NCBI RefSeq assembly: GCF_018374135.1
Contig: NZ_JAHAFS010000024.1
Coordinates: forward strand, 1 to 16,777
DNA length: 16,777 nucleotides
Direction: 5' to 3'
Source of the DNA: Campylobacter gracilis
GTDB lineage: Bacteria > Campylobacterota > Campylobacteria > Campylobacterales > Campylobacteraceae
A program made the position numbers and the translations under genes. The notes under the pieces are model-generated. The model had not been told where the DNA came from and made no database searches. It saw only the letters and a list, made by a program, of their open reading frames with translations. Every line of letters starts with the position of its first letter. Within the stretch, counting starts at the first letter, position 1. This document shows positions 1 to 6,446 of this stretch, piece after piece.

Positions 1-85
1 CTGCGGCGTAGCGATTAAATTTTAAATGGGCTAAATTTAACCGTCTTAAATTTAAAGCGTGCGGCTAAACCCAATACCGCTAGAG

Positions 86-111
86 CTCCGCCGAAAACGG
101 ACTCGGCGGAG
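86..111 (-). terminator. Hairpin downstream of p19, possible terminator
   Basis: A perfect 9-bp inverted repeat (CTCCGCCGA at 86-94, TCGGCGGAG at 103-111) with an 8-nt loop begins 14 bases past the p19 stop codon, in the direction of p19 transcription. The stem is GC-rich, but no U-run follows on the minus strand, so it may work as a weak or assisted terminator or as a 3'-end stabilising hairpin. The rest of 1-124 shows no gene that I can support. Confidence 0.45.
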
Positions 112-124
112 TCTCAGCTACGAT

Positions 125-646
125 TTACTCTTTAGGAGCGCCTGTGTATTGGAAGGTGTATTTAACCGAGAACGGCTCCCACCATTTGCCTACGCCGGTC
201 GCTTTGTCCGCGTGGCGACCGAATCCATTGGCGCTTGGATTTTCGATGTTGTAGGTTAGCTCGTAGTTGCCTACGCCGTTTACCATCTTGATATTGGCGC
301 CGTAGTGAGGGCCGTCGCTAGCTACCATCGGCATGAAATTTCCCTTTTGGATCTTGCCGGTGTCTAGGTTTTTAAGCACGTAAGCGATCTTTAGGTAAGG
401 GATCCACTCGCCCTCGCCGAATCCATTTGCGTTGCCCTTAATAGCGTGGATGTCTGCCTCTAGGTGGATGTCTGCCTTGCTAGGAGCTAGATCAATGCCT
501 TTAGGCTCCATATCGATAGGCTGAAGATATACAGCAGCGATCTCCATTCCATTTTGCTCAATCGGCTCGCCGATTGGATGCTCTCCCGCCATTGCTATAA
601 CAGAGGCTAGGCTTAGTGCCAACATACCTGAAAAAATCTTTTTCAT
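125..646 (-). CDS. p19: P19 family periplasmic iron/copper-binding protein
   Basis: A 173-residue secreted protein of the P19/Tpd family, which binds copper and iron in the periplasm and works with an FTR1-type permease in iron uptake. Residues 1-20 form a signal peptide ending in AMA, so the mature protein starts at about GEHPIGEP. Likely metal ligands visible in the mature part are His61, Met105/Met107, His114 and His145, together with acidic residues near the mature N-terminus. Length and motif order match the Campylobacter P19 family. A good ribosome site (AAGGAG) precedes the ATG, and the gene starts 14 bases after the ftr1 stop, so it is the second gene of a two-gene transcript. A GC-rich hairpin follows. 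The family assignment is from recognition of the sequence; metal binding is family knowledge. Confidence 0.93.
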   Translation of the reverse strand: MKKIFSGMLALSLASVIAMAGEHPIGEPIEQNGMEIAAVYLQPIDMEPKGIDLAPSKADIHLEADIHAIKGNANGFGEGEWIPYLKIAYVLKNLDTGKIQKGNFMPMVASDGPHYGANIKMVNGVGNYELTYNIENPSANGFGRHADKATGVGKWWEPFSVKYTFQYTGAPKE

Positions 647-660
647 CTTTTCTCTCCTTA

Positions 661-2592
661 TTAAGATTTGTTTTTTTGCTTATTTTTTAAGATTAAAATT
701 CCTACGATTAGAAGCACGATCATTACCGCTTGCGGCACGAGGCTCTGGACGTAAGGATAAAATCCAATCCACGTAATCGTTGGAAGCCCATCTATTACGG
801 TAGGCACGAATACCTTGCCCTCGACTAGCTCCATCACGCCCTTGCCCACGAATACGACGGACATATAAAAGATAATGACTGATGTAGCGATGAAAAATGG
901 CTTGATGGCGATTTTAAGCGAGAATTTTTTGATGACGATATAAACTATAATAAGAGCCGCTAGACCAGCTACAAAGCCCGCTGCTACCATGCTGGTAGCT
1001 GCCGGACTTTTGGCATCGAAAAGTAGTGCCAGATAAAATAGCACCGTCTCTGCGCCCTCGCGATAAACCGCTAAAAACACCGTCCACCAAAGCATCTTGC
1101 TATCGCCCGAGCTTAGGCTGTTTGAAATTTGACCTTGGATATAGGCGCTCCACTTTTTGGAGCTTGCATTTGAAAGAAGCCAAAAGCCCACGTAAAATAG
1201 CAGAACTACGGCGATTAACATCACCGCGCCCTCCATCACTTCGCGCGTTTGTCCTGCATTTTCGCTACCGAAGATATAATTCAACCCATAAGCCGTAGCG
1301 ATACTTAGCACAACCGCGACGCCAAGAGCGCTGTAAACGATATTTAGGTGCTTTGAGTTACCGGATTTTATAAGTAGAGCGATGACTGCGGCTACGATGA
1401 TGAGCGCTTCAAATCCTTCACGCAAGATGATGATAAACGCGTATAAAAATAGATCCCAATTGCTTGATTTTTTCGTTAGCTCTAGGCTTTGGGTAAGCTG
1501 ATCAAATAGCTTATTTTGCGCCGCTACGATCTGCTCTTTGGAAGCGCCCGCGCGCATAAGAGCCGAAATTTTATTAAAACTTGCTTCTGTATCTAGTTTA
1601 AGCTGAGTATTTTTAGCACCGACGATATTTTCCATACCGCTCTCTTCGTATTCATCAAAGTAGATATTGCCGCTCTCGTCGATCGCATCATCAACCTTGC
1701 TGCTCTCGTAAAGCTGCAAAACCTTAGCCATCTTATCCTTGATATTTTGCACAATCGGCGTAAAATCCTTACCCTCATCCTCACTAGTATCGCTTTGTGC
1801 TAACGCAGTCTGCGGCGCTATGGAATAGCTTTCTTGCGGCAAATCATTTACAGCTTTTAATGCTAGATTATCTAGGGCGTTTATCGCTTCGTCAAATTTT
1901 GATTTGTCCGTATCCGAATCCTCGCGCAATAGATTTCCGATGATCTGCTGGATTGATTGATCGGTCTGAGACGAGACATATTTTCGTACCGCCTCTTCTA
2001 GGCGTTCGTTGCGGTAGATATCAAATTTCGCGCGATTTAGCGCAGCTTTTAGCGCAGCAGTGTCTTTTTTATCAAACGCATCTTTAGCGTTATCCAGCTC
2101 AGTTTTAAATTCCGTATAGACGCTCATCCAAGGCGAAGTTGTACCGGATGCTGCGGAATTCCCGCCTGAGGCTGGCGCAGAGGTGCTGCCGTCGCCTCCG
2201 TCTTGATACTCAGCTACGAGACGATGACCAGATTCGATCGCAGGCAGAACCTCATCAATCTCGCGATTTAGATTATCGATCATCGCTTGAATTTCATTTA
2301 GCGGCTTTTCAGCTTTGATCGCTTTACGGATATCGCCGAATTGCTTCTCCATATCGTAGGATTTTTTCTGTCCCAAATTTATGCGGATGCCAGCTTCTAG
2401 ATTTTCAAAATGCCCAAAATAAGCCTCTTGGGTTATTTTTCTAGCTTCAGAATTGTTACCATCAACATAAAGCTTGATCGCTTGAGCAAATTTCTCTTTT
2501 ATCGTCGCTGCTTCGGCGCGATAATCCGTATCCGCAAAAAGCATAGCAAGCGGAAAAATTAGAGCTAAAACCGCAAATTTAAAAAATTTCAT
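661..2592 (-). CDS. FTR1 family iron permease
   Basis: A 643-residue inner-membrane iron permease of the FTR1 family, expected to move iron delivered by P19 across the cytoplasmic membrane. Residues 1-20 look like a signal peptide (ending AMLFA). They are followed by a long, charged, helical periplasmic domain to about residue 375, which includes a Gly/Ser/Ala-rich stretch around 135-155. The C-terminal part is the membrane permease with about seven hydrophobic segments. It carries two REXXE iron-binding motifs: REGFE near residue 389 and REGAE near 511. The large N-terminal domain is usual for bacterial P19-linked FTR1 proteins. The ATG has an AGAAGG ribosome site. It is the first gene of an ftr1-p19 pair and lies downstream of the petABC terminator, so it needs its own promoter. 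Confidence 0.93.
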   Translation of the reverse strand: MKFFKFAVLALIFPLAMLFADTDYRAEAATIKEKFAQAIKLYVDGNNSEARKITQEAYFGHFENLEAGIRINLGQKKSYDMEKQFGDIRKAIKAEKPLNEIQAMIDNLNREIDEVLPAIESGHRLVAEYQDGGDGSTSAPASGGNSAASGTTSPWMSVYTEFKTELDNAKDAFDKKDTAALKAALNRAKFDIYRNERLEEAVRKYVSSQTDQSIQQIIGNLLREDSDTDKSKFDEAINALDNLALKAVNDLPQESYSIAPQTALAQSDTSEDEGKDFTPIVQNIKDKMAKVLQLYESSKVDDAIDESGNIYFDEYEESGMENIVGAKNTQLKLDTEASFNKISALMRAGASKEQIVAAQNKLFDQLTQSLELTKKSSNWDLFLYAFIIILREGFEALIIVAAVIALLIKSGNSKHLNIVYSALGVAVVLSIATAYGLNYIFGSENAGQTREVMEGAVMLIAVVLLFYVGFWLLSNASSKKWSAYIQGQISNSLSSGDSKMLWWTVFLAVYREGAETVLFYLALLFDAKSPAATSMVAAGFVAGLAALIIVYIVIKKFSLKIAIKPFFIATSVIIFYMSVVFVGKGVMELVEGKVFVPTVIDGLPTITWIGFYPYVQSLVPQAVMIVLLIVGILILKNKQKNKS

Positions 2593-2643
2593 CTGAACCT
2601 TCTTGAGTTGAATTCATACATTAAATTTCAAAATCGAGCGGCA

Positions 2644-2649
2644 ATTATA
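2644..2649 (-). promoter_or_regulatory. Probable -10 box of the ftr1-p19 promoter
   Basis: On the minus strand this reads TATAAT, an exact sigma-70 -10 hexamer, about 50 bases before the ftr1 ATG. The upstream bases (2655-2682) carry phased T-runs on the minus strand, which is the usual replacement for a -35 box in Campylobacter promoters. The position between the petABC terminator and ftr1 supports it. Confidence 0.55.
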
Positions 2650-2682
2650 TGTAGAAAAATCTTAAAAAGTAATAAAAAAAGC

Positions 2683-2697
2683 GGTTATCATAAAGCA
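2683..2697 (-). promoter_or_regulatory. Possible Fur half-site upstream of ftr1
   Basis: The minus strand reads TTATGATAACC here. It resembles one arm of a Fur box (ATGATAAT type) and lies about 35 bases upstream of the -10 box. Iron repression of ftr1-p19 would be expected from relatives, but the match is only a half-site and AT-rich sequence gives such matches by chance. Confidence 0.25.
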
Positions 2698-2780
2698 CGA
2701 AAGCGGCTAAATTCTCAATTGCAAGAGCTTTTTGATAGATAGAATTTAATAGAATTTAGGATATGGCGGAATTTTAAAAG

Positions 2781-2804
2781 GCAGTCGGATTTTACTCCGA
2801 CTGC
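2781..2804 (-). terminator. Rho-independent terminator of petABC
   Basis: A perfect 9-bp stem (GCAGTCGGA at 2781-2789, TCCGACTGC at 2796-2804) with a 6-base loop starts 7 bases after the petC stop. On the minus strand it is followed by CTTTTAAAATT, giving a U-rich tail. The outer AT sequences are also nearly symmetrical, so it could work in both directions. It separates petABC from ftr1-p19. Confidence 0.85.
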
Positions 2805-2811
2805 TAAAATT

Positions 2812-3915
2812 TTAGTGAAGTTTCGACCAAATTTTGCTTTTCCAAAGACCTGCAAAAACAGAAAGGATCAAGAAATAAATCATAATATTTATGGTTGTAG
2901 CTTCACGCTCGGCTTTTTTGCTATCGCCTACGTCAGCTAGATATTCCACGACCTTGGCTTCGGCGTTTTCGTTCAAGCCTACGCGCGGCATCGAAGTGCC
3001 TGGAAGCTTCTTTTGCGTATCATTGATAAACTCGTGCAGATAGTTGGCGCCCTTAGAACGGATCATCATCGAAAGATCAGGAGGCGTCGAGCCCATATAT
3101 GCAGCCAAGCTAGCCTTGTCGCTGGATGCAAAGAGCTTATCATATTTGACATCGTGGCATCTTAGACAAGCATCCTCAAAAACTGCCTTGCTTAAAAGGA
3201 ATTTTTTCTGCGCTTCGTCTAGTTCAGTGCCTTGTTTGATGCCGCTAGCAGCAGCCTCAGAGGCGATTAGCTTATCCTCGCTAGGAGCGAGCGATTTTAG
3301 ATAGGCTACGATATCGGCGATCTCTTGATTTAAATCACCGCCCGCACCGAAAAATCCAGGCATCGGAAAAGGCTTTTCATCGCCAAATTTCTGATCTAGC
3401 TTAAGAGCCATGATCGGATCTTTGATGAGCGCAGCTAAGAATTTATCGGTATATAGATAGCCTGCACTACTAAGATCCGGAGGATTTACGCCGTATGCGG
3501 CACTAGCGCTTGCCGCGTCCATAGGAGCGGGGATATTTGCACTTTTTACTCCATGACATGCGGTGCAGCCTGCATTTGTAAAGGTTTCAGCGCCGCGTAC
3601 GGCATCGCCTTTGCTAAGATCGATTTTATTTATCTCATCCCAAAAAAGCACCGTTTTGTCTTGTTGCTCTTTCGCACCAGTAAGGGCTTTTTTAGAATTT
3701 TTTATCATCGTCTCATCCCCGCCCTTTTCTGCTGCGGCCAAAGCGCTTTCTGCTGCGGCTACGTTATGCGCGGCTAAAGCCGTATCGCCTGCCGCAAAGT
3801 CGTAATTTGCCGGATCAGTGTGCGGACTAAGCTTAGTATGAGCATACGGCTCGATAAACCAGTATAAAATTCCCACACAAAAAAGCACTAAGATTAGGGT
3901 TCTTATCTCTTTCAT
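2812..3915 (-). CDS. petC: Cytochrome bc1 complex, di-haem cytochrome c subunit PetC
   Basis: A 367-residue membrane-anchored di-haem cytochrome c, the electron-output subunit of the quinol:cytochrome c oxidoreductase. An N-terminal hydrophobic segment (about 5-21) acts as an uncleaved anchor or signal. The first haem-binding motif is CTACH at 117-121 and the second is CLRCH at 250-254. MPGFF near 185-189 and GTSMPR in the C-terminal half contain methionines that could be distal haem ligands. A second membrane segment lies close to the C-terminus, followed by basic residues. An Ala/Lys-rich helical stretch at about 40-88 separates the anchor from the first haem domain. The start lies 2 bases past the petB stop, with an AGAGGG ribosome site inside the petB end. 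Epsilonproteobacterial bc1 complexes use this di-haem protein instead of a classical mono-haem c1. Confidence 0.94.
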   Translation of the reverse strand: MKEIRTLILVLFCVGILYWFIEPYAHTKLSPHTDPANYDFAAGDTALAAHNVAAAESALAAAEKGGDETMIKNSKKALTGAKEQQDKTVLFWDEINKIDLSKGDAVRGAETFTNAGCTACHGVKSANIPAPMDAASASAAYGVNPPDLSSAGYLYTDKFLAALIKDPIMALKLDQKFGDEKPFPMPGFFGAGGDLNQEIADIVAYLKSLAPSEDKLIASEAAASGIKQGTELDEAQKKFLLSKAVFEDACLRCHDVKYDKLFASSDKASLAAYMGSTPPDLSMMIRSKGANYLHEFINDTQKKLPGTSMPRVGLNENAEAKVVEYLADVGDSKKAEREATTINIMIYFLILSVFAGLWKSKIWSKLH

Positions 3916-3917
3916 GG

Positions 3918-5177
3918 CTAGACCCTCTTTCTTTCTGCGATTGTAATTAATGGAAGCACTACGACGAGCAATCCGATATAGATGATCGATAAGGCAAAGC
4001 CCCAGTATTTATTTTCGATACCAAGCTCTGCGCCGTCTGCAGGGAGCTTGCCGAAAAGGCTAAGCAGGATCATGTCGATTACTAAAATCCAAAACCAAAT
4101 GAAAAACGCTTTGTTTTTGTGCGCAGGCGCTACTACGCTGCTGCGATCAAATAACGGGATAAAAAACAGCGAAACTCCGGCGAATGCAAAGGCGATAAGC
4201 CCGATGTCGGCGGCCTTAAGCGGTCCTACATCAAAGTAAAATCCGCGCAAAATTTCATACTCCCAAAGGAAGTACCACTCCGGATAGATATGCGTTGGGG
4301 TTTTGAGGCTATTTGCCGGCTCGAAATTTATCGGATCCATCGCAAAATCGAAGTGAAAGCCGACCAGATAAAAGAAAAATATCATAAAGATACTGACGTA
4401 GAAAAAATCCTTCGCCAAAAAGCCCGGCCAAAACGGAATTACCTTGCTTTCGCCCGTTTTGCCCTGCAGATACTTCTCGCCCTCGAGCTCAAAGTCAATC
4501 TCCTCGCCGTCTAGGTTATTTACATGCGGAAATCTAAGCGAATAAAAATGCACCGCCAGCACCGCAACCACTACAAGAGGCAGCAAACAGACGTGAAGCA
4601 TAAAAAATCGCGTCAGCGTCGGATCACTAACAGCGTAATCGCCGCGAATCCATTCGACTATTGCATCGCCAACTACTGGAATTCCTCCAAAAAGATTAGT
4701 AATAACCATAGCCGCCCAGTAGCTCATCTGCCCCCACGGAAGCATATAGCCACTGAAAGCCTCAGCCGAAAAGATGATGAAAAGCAGCATTCCGCTTACC
4801 CAAATCATCTCTCGCCCTTGCTTATACGAGCGGTAATATATAGCTACTAAAGTATGAATGTATAAGATCAAAAATACAACCGATGCCGATACTGCGTGGA
4901 TATGACGCCATAGCCAGCCGTATTCGACCTCTTTCATAATCGTGAAATTTACGCTATCAAATGCGAGATTTACATCTGGTTTGTAATACATCACGAGCAT
5001 TAGTCCACTAACGAACAAAACTATAAATAGCGTCATCAAAATAACGCCCATCGCCCAAAGGAAGCTGATATTTTTAGGAATCCAATACTCGCTTACCATT
5101 ACTTTAAAAAATTTCGTTACGGCGAGCCTTTGGTCGAACCAATCCCAAACTCCCGTAGCCTTTCTGATATGTGCCAT
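3918..5177 (-). CDS. petB: Cytochrome bc1 complex, cytochrome b subunit PetB
   Basis: A 419-residue polytopic membrane protein carrying the two b haems and the quinol-oxidising site. Haem-ligand histidines are seen at His94 and His108 in one helix (RHIHAVSAS...LYIHTL) and at His195 and His210 in another. The 15-residue step in the second pair is of the b6-like type. The Qo-site motif PEWY is present at 299-302 within IYPEWYFLWEYEILRG. The chain combines the cytochrome b N-terminal and C-terminal domains and has a hydrophilic loop rich in Glu/Asp/Gly at about 217-245. A strong AGGAGG ribosome site precedes the ATG. The gene sits 9 bases after petA and 2 bases before petC, so the three subunits are made from one transcript. 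Confidence 0.96.
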   Translation of the reverse strand: MAHIRKATGVWDWFDQRLAVTKFFKVMVSEYWIPKNISFLWAMGVILMTLFIVLFVSGLMLVMYYKPDVNLAFDSVNFTIMKEVEYGWLWRHIHAVSASVVFLILYIHTLVAIYYRSYKQGREMIWVSGMLLFIIFSAEAFSGYMLPWGQMSYWAAMVITNLFGGIPVVGDAIVEWIRGDYAVSDPTLTRFFMLHVCLLPLVVVAVLAVHFYSLRFPHVNNLDGEEIDFELEGEKYLQGKTGESKVIPFWPGFLAKDFFYVSIFMIFFFYLVGFHFDFAMDPINFEPANSLKTPTHIYPEWYFLWEYEILRGFYFDVGPLKAADIGLIAFAFAGVSLFFIPLFDRSSVVAPAHKNKAFFIWFWILVIDMILLSLFGKLPADGAELGIENKYWGFALSIIYIGLLVVVLPLITIAERKRV

Positions 5178-5186
5178 CTGCGCCTC

Positions 5187-5693
5187 CTATGCTTTCTGCT
5201 TTAGGGCTTGGTATTCGGGGCCCTCTTCGCCTAAAACGAGTTTCGTTCCGTCGATTCTAAAGGGCGGTATATCCATAGGACGCGGCGGCGGACCGAACAC
5301 GTTTACGCCGTTAGCATCGAAAATCCCGCCGTGACATGCACAGATGAATTGTTGCGTCGATGGCTTGTAGCTAGGAATACAGCCCAAATGCGTGCAAAGC
5401 CCTATGCAAAGCGTATATCTAGCATCTCCTACGACGACGTCGCGGGCATCGTTTTTAGGCATATCGGCGGTCTTTTTAAGCACGAAAATCGGCTTTTTAC
5501 GCCACTGCGTTTGATACAGCTCGCCCTCTTTGATCGGACTTAAATCTACCGTAGTGACGCCGGCGGCGCGCACGCTAGGTAGCGGATCCCACGATTTCTT
5601 CATCCCCACTAGCGCGAAAACACCACCCACAGCGGCAACTGCGCCGAAAGTAAGCCCGATAAAGCCTCGTCTATCCTGTTTTAGATCAGACAT
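5187..5693 (-). CDS. petA: Cytochrome bc1 complex, Rieske iron-sulfur subunit PetA
   Basis: A 168-residue Rieske [2Fe-2S] protein that takes electrons from quinol at the Qo site and passes them to PetC. The N-terminus has a Tat-type signal/anchor: RRGFIG at 8-13 followed by a hydrophobic stretch to about residue 30, consistent with export of a folded cluster protein. Cluster box I is CTHLGC (Cys100, His102, Cys105) and box II is CACHGG (Cys118, Cys120, His121). The Pro-rich loop GPPPRP at 134-139 matches the family's proline loop. The AAAGGA ribosome site at 5,699-5,704 supports this start. It is the first gene of petABC, and its upstream region carries two perfect inverted repeats. Confidence 0.96.
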   Translation of the reverse strand: MSDLKQDRRGFIGLTFGAVAAVGGVFALVGMKKSWDPLPSVRAAGVTTVDLSPIKEGELYQTQWRKKPIFVLKKTADMPKNDARDVVVGDARYTLCIGLCTHLGCIPSYKPSTQQFICACHGGIFDANGVNVFGPPPRPMDIPPFRIDGTKLVLGEEGPEYQALKQKA

Positions 5694-5713
5694 CTTTATC
5701 CTTTCAAATTAAG

Positions 5714-5733
5714 AAATTGACAAGCGTCAATTT
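5714..5733 (-). promoter_or_regulatory. 8-bp inverted repeat in the petABC leader
   Basis: A perfect inverted repeat, AAATTGAC and GTCAATTT, with a 4-base spacer ends about 20 bases before the petA ATG, just upstream of its ribosome site. If transcription starts near 5,754, the mRNA leader would carry this as a stem-loop. It could be an operator or a leader hairpin; the sequence alone does not tell which. Confidence 0.5.
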
Positions 5734-5760
5734 TAGCCAAATAAAGATTAAATCAATATG

Positions 5761-5766
5761 ATTATA
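5761..5766 (-). promoter_or_regulatory. Probable -10 box of the petABC promoter
   Basis: The minus strand reads TATAAT here, giving an expected start near 5,754 and a leader of about 60 bases before petA. A second TATAAT occurs at 5,798-5,803 on the same strand, just beyond the 10-bp inverted repeat, so a second start further upstream is possible. Confidence 0.55.
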
Positions 5767-5772
5767 AGCAGA

Positions 5773-5800
5773 AATTTAGCTTAACCTTGCAAGCTAAATT
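5773..5800. promoter_or_regulatory. 10-bp inverted repeat overlapping the -35 region of petABC
   Basis: A perfect 10-bp inverted repeat (AATTTAGCTT at 5,773-5,782 and AAGCTAAATT at 5,791-5,800) with an 8-base spacer lies 7 bases upstream of the petABC -10 box. That position covers the -35 region and is typical of an operator bound by a dimeric regulator. The regulator cannot be named from the sequence. Confidence 0.5.
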
Positions 5801-6083
5801 ATATTTTAAGATAATTTTAATGCCTAGCGAGGCGTTTTCGCGGTTTAAAATTTTATAAATTTTCAAATTCTATCATATTCCATCATGGCGCGGAATTTAA
5901 AATTTTGTCGCGCAAAATTCGTTATGGCAAGAACATGCGAAATTTTAAAATCTCGACGCCATAAATAAAATTTCATAAAGTGCGAGATTTTAAATTTTAA
6001 ATTTAAAGACGAGCATAGAATTTATAAAATCAAATTTTAAAATTTCACTGCTCGGTCATGGCGGCAACAGGGCAGAATTTTAC

Positions 6084-6097
6084 GCTAGCGCGCTAGC
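6084..6097. repeat. Perfect 14-bp palindrome
   Basis: GCTAGCGCGCTAGC is identical to its own reverse complement. It sits among AT-rich sequence and is flanked on both sides by near-symmetrical AAATTTTA-type strings. Its function is unknown. Confidence 0.6.
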
Positions 6098-6242
6098 TGA
6101 AATTTTAAAATTCTAGAATTCGTCGAGCTTCTATCGCATGAAAAAATTCCGCTAGAAGTAAAATTTAAAACATTAAAATCCCATAGAAGCGCAAATTCCA
6201 AATCATTAGAATTTTACGACGCCTTAAAAATTTTAAGCATCA

Positions 6243-6334
6243 AAGTCCTGTCGCGATGCATTCTGTCGCGATGCAAAATTTTAAAATTTAGCGCAATCGC
6301 GAGTCGTAAAATTCTATAAAATTTTGCAGGACTT
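6243..6334. repeat. Nested inverted repeats enclosing a 15-bp tandem duplication
   Basis: The outer arms are AAGTCCTG (6,243-6,250) and CAGGACTT (6,327-6,334). A second, 12-bp perfect pair is TGCAAAATTTTA (6,272-6,283) and TAAAATTTTGCA (6,317-6,328). Because the right arms overlap, the two stems compete. Inside the left part, CTGTCGCGATGCA occurs twice (6,248-6,260 and 6,263-6,275), a direct repeat with period 15. The unit is about 92 bp and looks like a small palindromic element. No coding capacity is visible. Confidence 0.5.
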
Positions 6335-6446
6335 CAAAGCCTAGCCGAAATTTAAAGATAAATTTCATAAATCCCTAAAGCCTTGGCAAGCTGCGAAATC
6401 TGGGCGAAATTTCAAAATTATTATTCTAAAATTTGAGCCCGTCTAT

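Larger units (their letters stand above)
5822..6446. repeat. AT-rich intergenic region with many inverted repeats
   Basis: No credible gene lies in this gap between the petABC promoter and the end of ccsBA. It is built from repeated AAATTTTAAAATTT-like strings mixed with short GC islands. Specific structures are GCCT/AGGC (5,822-5,833), a GCGCG/CGCGC hairpin (5,888-5,913), a 12-bp inverted repeat at 5,944-5,955 with 5,983-5,994, a 14-bp palindrome at 6,084-6,097, and a nested inverted-repeat element at 6,243-6,334. No T-run terminator for ccsBA is obvious. It may be non-coding filler typical of this genome, or the remains of small palindromic elements. Confidence 0.6.

Noticed and set aside
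59..259. Plus-strand open frame of 66 codons opposite the p19 end
   Set aside because: It overlaps the p19 gene on the other strand, has no ribosome site and encodes an Arg-rich sequence with no family features.
5822..6446. tRNA or other known structural RNA in the large gap
   Set aside because: I see no cloverleaf, CCA end or known RNA signature; the inverted repeats are short and AT-rich.
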